Positions 5,564-6,276 of a stretch of 6,276 bases of DNA are shown piece after piece. This stretch comes from Oscillospiraceae bacterium (GTDB lineage Bacteria; Bacillota; Clostridia; Oscillospirales; Ruminococcaceae). A program made the translations under genes and the position numbers. Every line of letters starts with the position of its first letter. Positions within the stretch are counted from its first letter, which is position 1. The notes beneath the pieces are model-generated. The model was not told where the DNA came from and did not search any database. It saw only the letters and a list, made by a program, of their open reading frames with translations. The stretch lies in NCBI GenBank assembly GCA_017396055.1, contig JAFQND010000228.1, forward strand, positions 1 through 6,276. Direction: 5' to 3'.

Positions 5564-5593
5564 AATGTTGCAATCATTTGTCTTAATGTTGCA
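5564..5593. repeat. Direct repeat AATGTTGCA with 21-bp period, candidate AraC-family operator
   Basis: AATGTTGCA occurs at 5564-5572 and 5585-5593, starts exactly 21 bp apart, so both half-sites face the same side of the helix. Seen from melA, the near copy is 6 bp upstream of the -35 box, the usual place for an AraC-type activator. The far copy covers the -35 box (5589-5594) of the regulator gene, which would permit autorepression. The regulator encoded from 5646 is the obvious candidate ligand-responsive binder (inference). Confidence 0.6.
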
Positions 5594-5617
5594 TATTTCA
5601 TCCGGATATGCTACAAT
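5589..5617 (+). promoter_or_regulatory. Promoter of the AraC-family regulator gene
   Basis: TTGCAT (5589-5594) and TACAAT (5612-5617) are separated by 17 bp, and TG two bases before the -10 (TGCTACAAT) makes it an extended -10. Transcription should start near 5624, about 22 nt before the ATG at 5646. The spacer holds the inverted repeat GCATAT (5591-5596) / ATATGC (5606-5611) and the 8-bp palindrome ATCCGGAT (5600-5607). Confidence 0.7.
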
Positions 5618-5645
5618 ATCATCAAAACCCGAAAGGAGTCTTTCC

Positions 5646-6276
5646 ATGCCGCGCATCATTGAGATCCCCGTCACAAAAAATCCGGAACGTTTTGGCCTCA
5701 GTTCTGCGCTCTATCTGCACCACTGCGGCATCGAGCGCTGTGAAAGCGGACACAGCTTTGGTCCGGCTGTGCGGGATCACTATCTCTTTCATGCCGTTCT
5801 TTCGGGCAGAGGCACATTGGAATCCGGCGGCAGAAGCCACACTGTTTCAGCCGGCGAAGCTTTTCTGATCCGACCGGGTGAAGTCACCTTCTATCAGGCC
5901 GACCATGACGACCCCTGGCATTATGGCTGGGTAGGATTTCAGGGCAGTGAGGCTCCTGTTCTGGTGGACCGGCTGGGCAGCGGTCCTGTCTATCGGCTGC
6001 GCAGCCCGGAACAGGTCACCGGCTGCATCGAAAAACTGATTGAACATCACGGTGCCGGCGGCGACCGCTTTTCCGGCATGTCCGAGCTGTACCGTTTCTT
6101 TTCTCTTTTTGAACAGCAGCCGCTGCATCGCCAGGACGACTCTATCGTTACAGCCGCCGCGGATTATATCCGGCAGAGCTATTCCTATCACCTGACGGTT
6201 GAACAGCTGGCTGACTTCGCCGGCGTCCACCGCAGTCAGCTCTTCCGCGCTTTCAAAAAGGTTTACGGCATCTCCC
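5646..6276 (+). CDS. AraC-family transcriptional regulator, N-terminal part (cut by window edge)
   Basis: The gene is open to the last base: 210 codons plus one base. The start ATG lies 7 nt after AAGGAG (5633-5638). Residues about 30-100 form a cupin-type sugar-sensing domain: R43[15 protein letters not shown], then A69[10 protein letters not shown]79, then P90-W-H-Y-G-W-V-G-F98, the pattern of MsmR/RafR-like regulators of alpha-galactoside and related sugar genes. A linker follows to about 165. Residues about 168-210 are the first helix-turn-helix of the AraC DNA-binding domain: A172-D-Y-I-R-Q, L183[22 protein letters not shown], ending in YGIS. The second helix-turn-helix is outside the window. 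It is divergent from melA with a 186-bp shared control region, so it probably activates melA in response to an alpha-galactoside (inference). Family assignment is secure. Confidence 0.92.
   Translation, partial: MPRIIEIPVTKNPERFGLSSALYLHHCGIERCESGHSFGPAVRDHYLFHAVLSGRGTLESGGRSHTVSAGEAFLIRPGEVTFYQADHDDPWHYGWVGFQGSEAPVLVDRLGSGPVYRLRSPEQVTGCIEKLIEHHGAGGDRFSGMSELYRFFSLFEQQPLHRQDDSIVTAAADYIRQSYSYHLTVEQLADFAGVHRSQLFRAFKKVYGIS

Noticed and set aside
5847..6230. Minus-strand open frame opposite the AraC-type gene
   Set aside because: The plus strand encodes an unmistakable cupin plus helix-turn-helix protein here.
1..6276. tRNA, rRNA, CRISPR array, insertion sequence or attachment site
   Set aside because: By eye there is no cloverleaf-like segment, no regularly spaced long repeat, no transposase-like frame and no terminal inverted repeats.

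Overview
The window looks like a piece of a Bacillota (Clostridia) chromosome, probably a gut or rumen Oscillospiraceae/Lachnospiraceae-type organism. The reasons are strong AGGAGG-type ribosome binding sites before nearly every gene, a short lipoprotein signal followed by a Ser/Glu/Pro linker, moderately GC-rich genes with AT-rich intergenic promoters, and families typical of carbohydrate-using clostridia. The taxonomic guess is inference; there is no marker gene here.

Layout. (1) Bases 1-220, minus strand: the 5' end of a uroporphyrinogen-decarboxylase (UROD) superfamily gene, cut by the window edge. (2) Bases 221-453: an AT-rich divergent promoter region with a 21-bp-phased direct repeat and a 6+2+6 palindrome. 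(3) Bases 454-3610, plus strand: a tight three-gene transcription unit (gaps of 20 and 11 bp) made of a lipoprotein with a DUF3298/RsiV-like C-terminal domain, a clan GH-A (GH5-like) glycoside hydrolase with both catalytic glutamates, and a four-Asp-box sialidase-like beta-propeller protein. The unit ends at a strong hairpin terminator that also faces the convergent gene. (4) Bases 3646-5459, minus strand: a MelA-type GH4 alpha-galactosidase gene followed by a small PNPOx-fold flavoprotein gene. A UUCG-capped hairpin and a possible Shine-Dalgarno-sequestering hairpin lie between them. (5) Bases 5460-5645: a second divergent control region with recognisable promoters in both directions and a 9-bp direct repeat phased at 21 bp. 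(6) Bases 5646-6276, plus strand: the first 210 codons of an AraC-family regulator, running off the window.

How it fits together (inference). This is a small glycan-use locus. The GH-A and sialidase-like proteins have no visible signal peptide, and GH4 enzymes are NAD/Mn-dependent and cytoplasmic, so breakdown of imported oligosaccharides inside the cell is the likely theme. The AraC-type protein, with a sugar-sensing-type cupin N-terminus, is divergent from melA. The phased repeat sits next to the melA -35 box and over the regulator's own -35 box, which fits activation of melA and autoregulation. No transporter is visible in the window. No RNA gene, mobile element or CRISPR array was found. 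The best candidates for something undescribed are the phased repeats in both divergent regions, the two-hairpin arrangement before the PNPOx gene, and the coupling of a DUF3298-type lipoprotein to two apparently cytoplasmic carbohydrate-active proteins.
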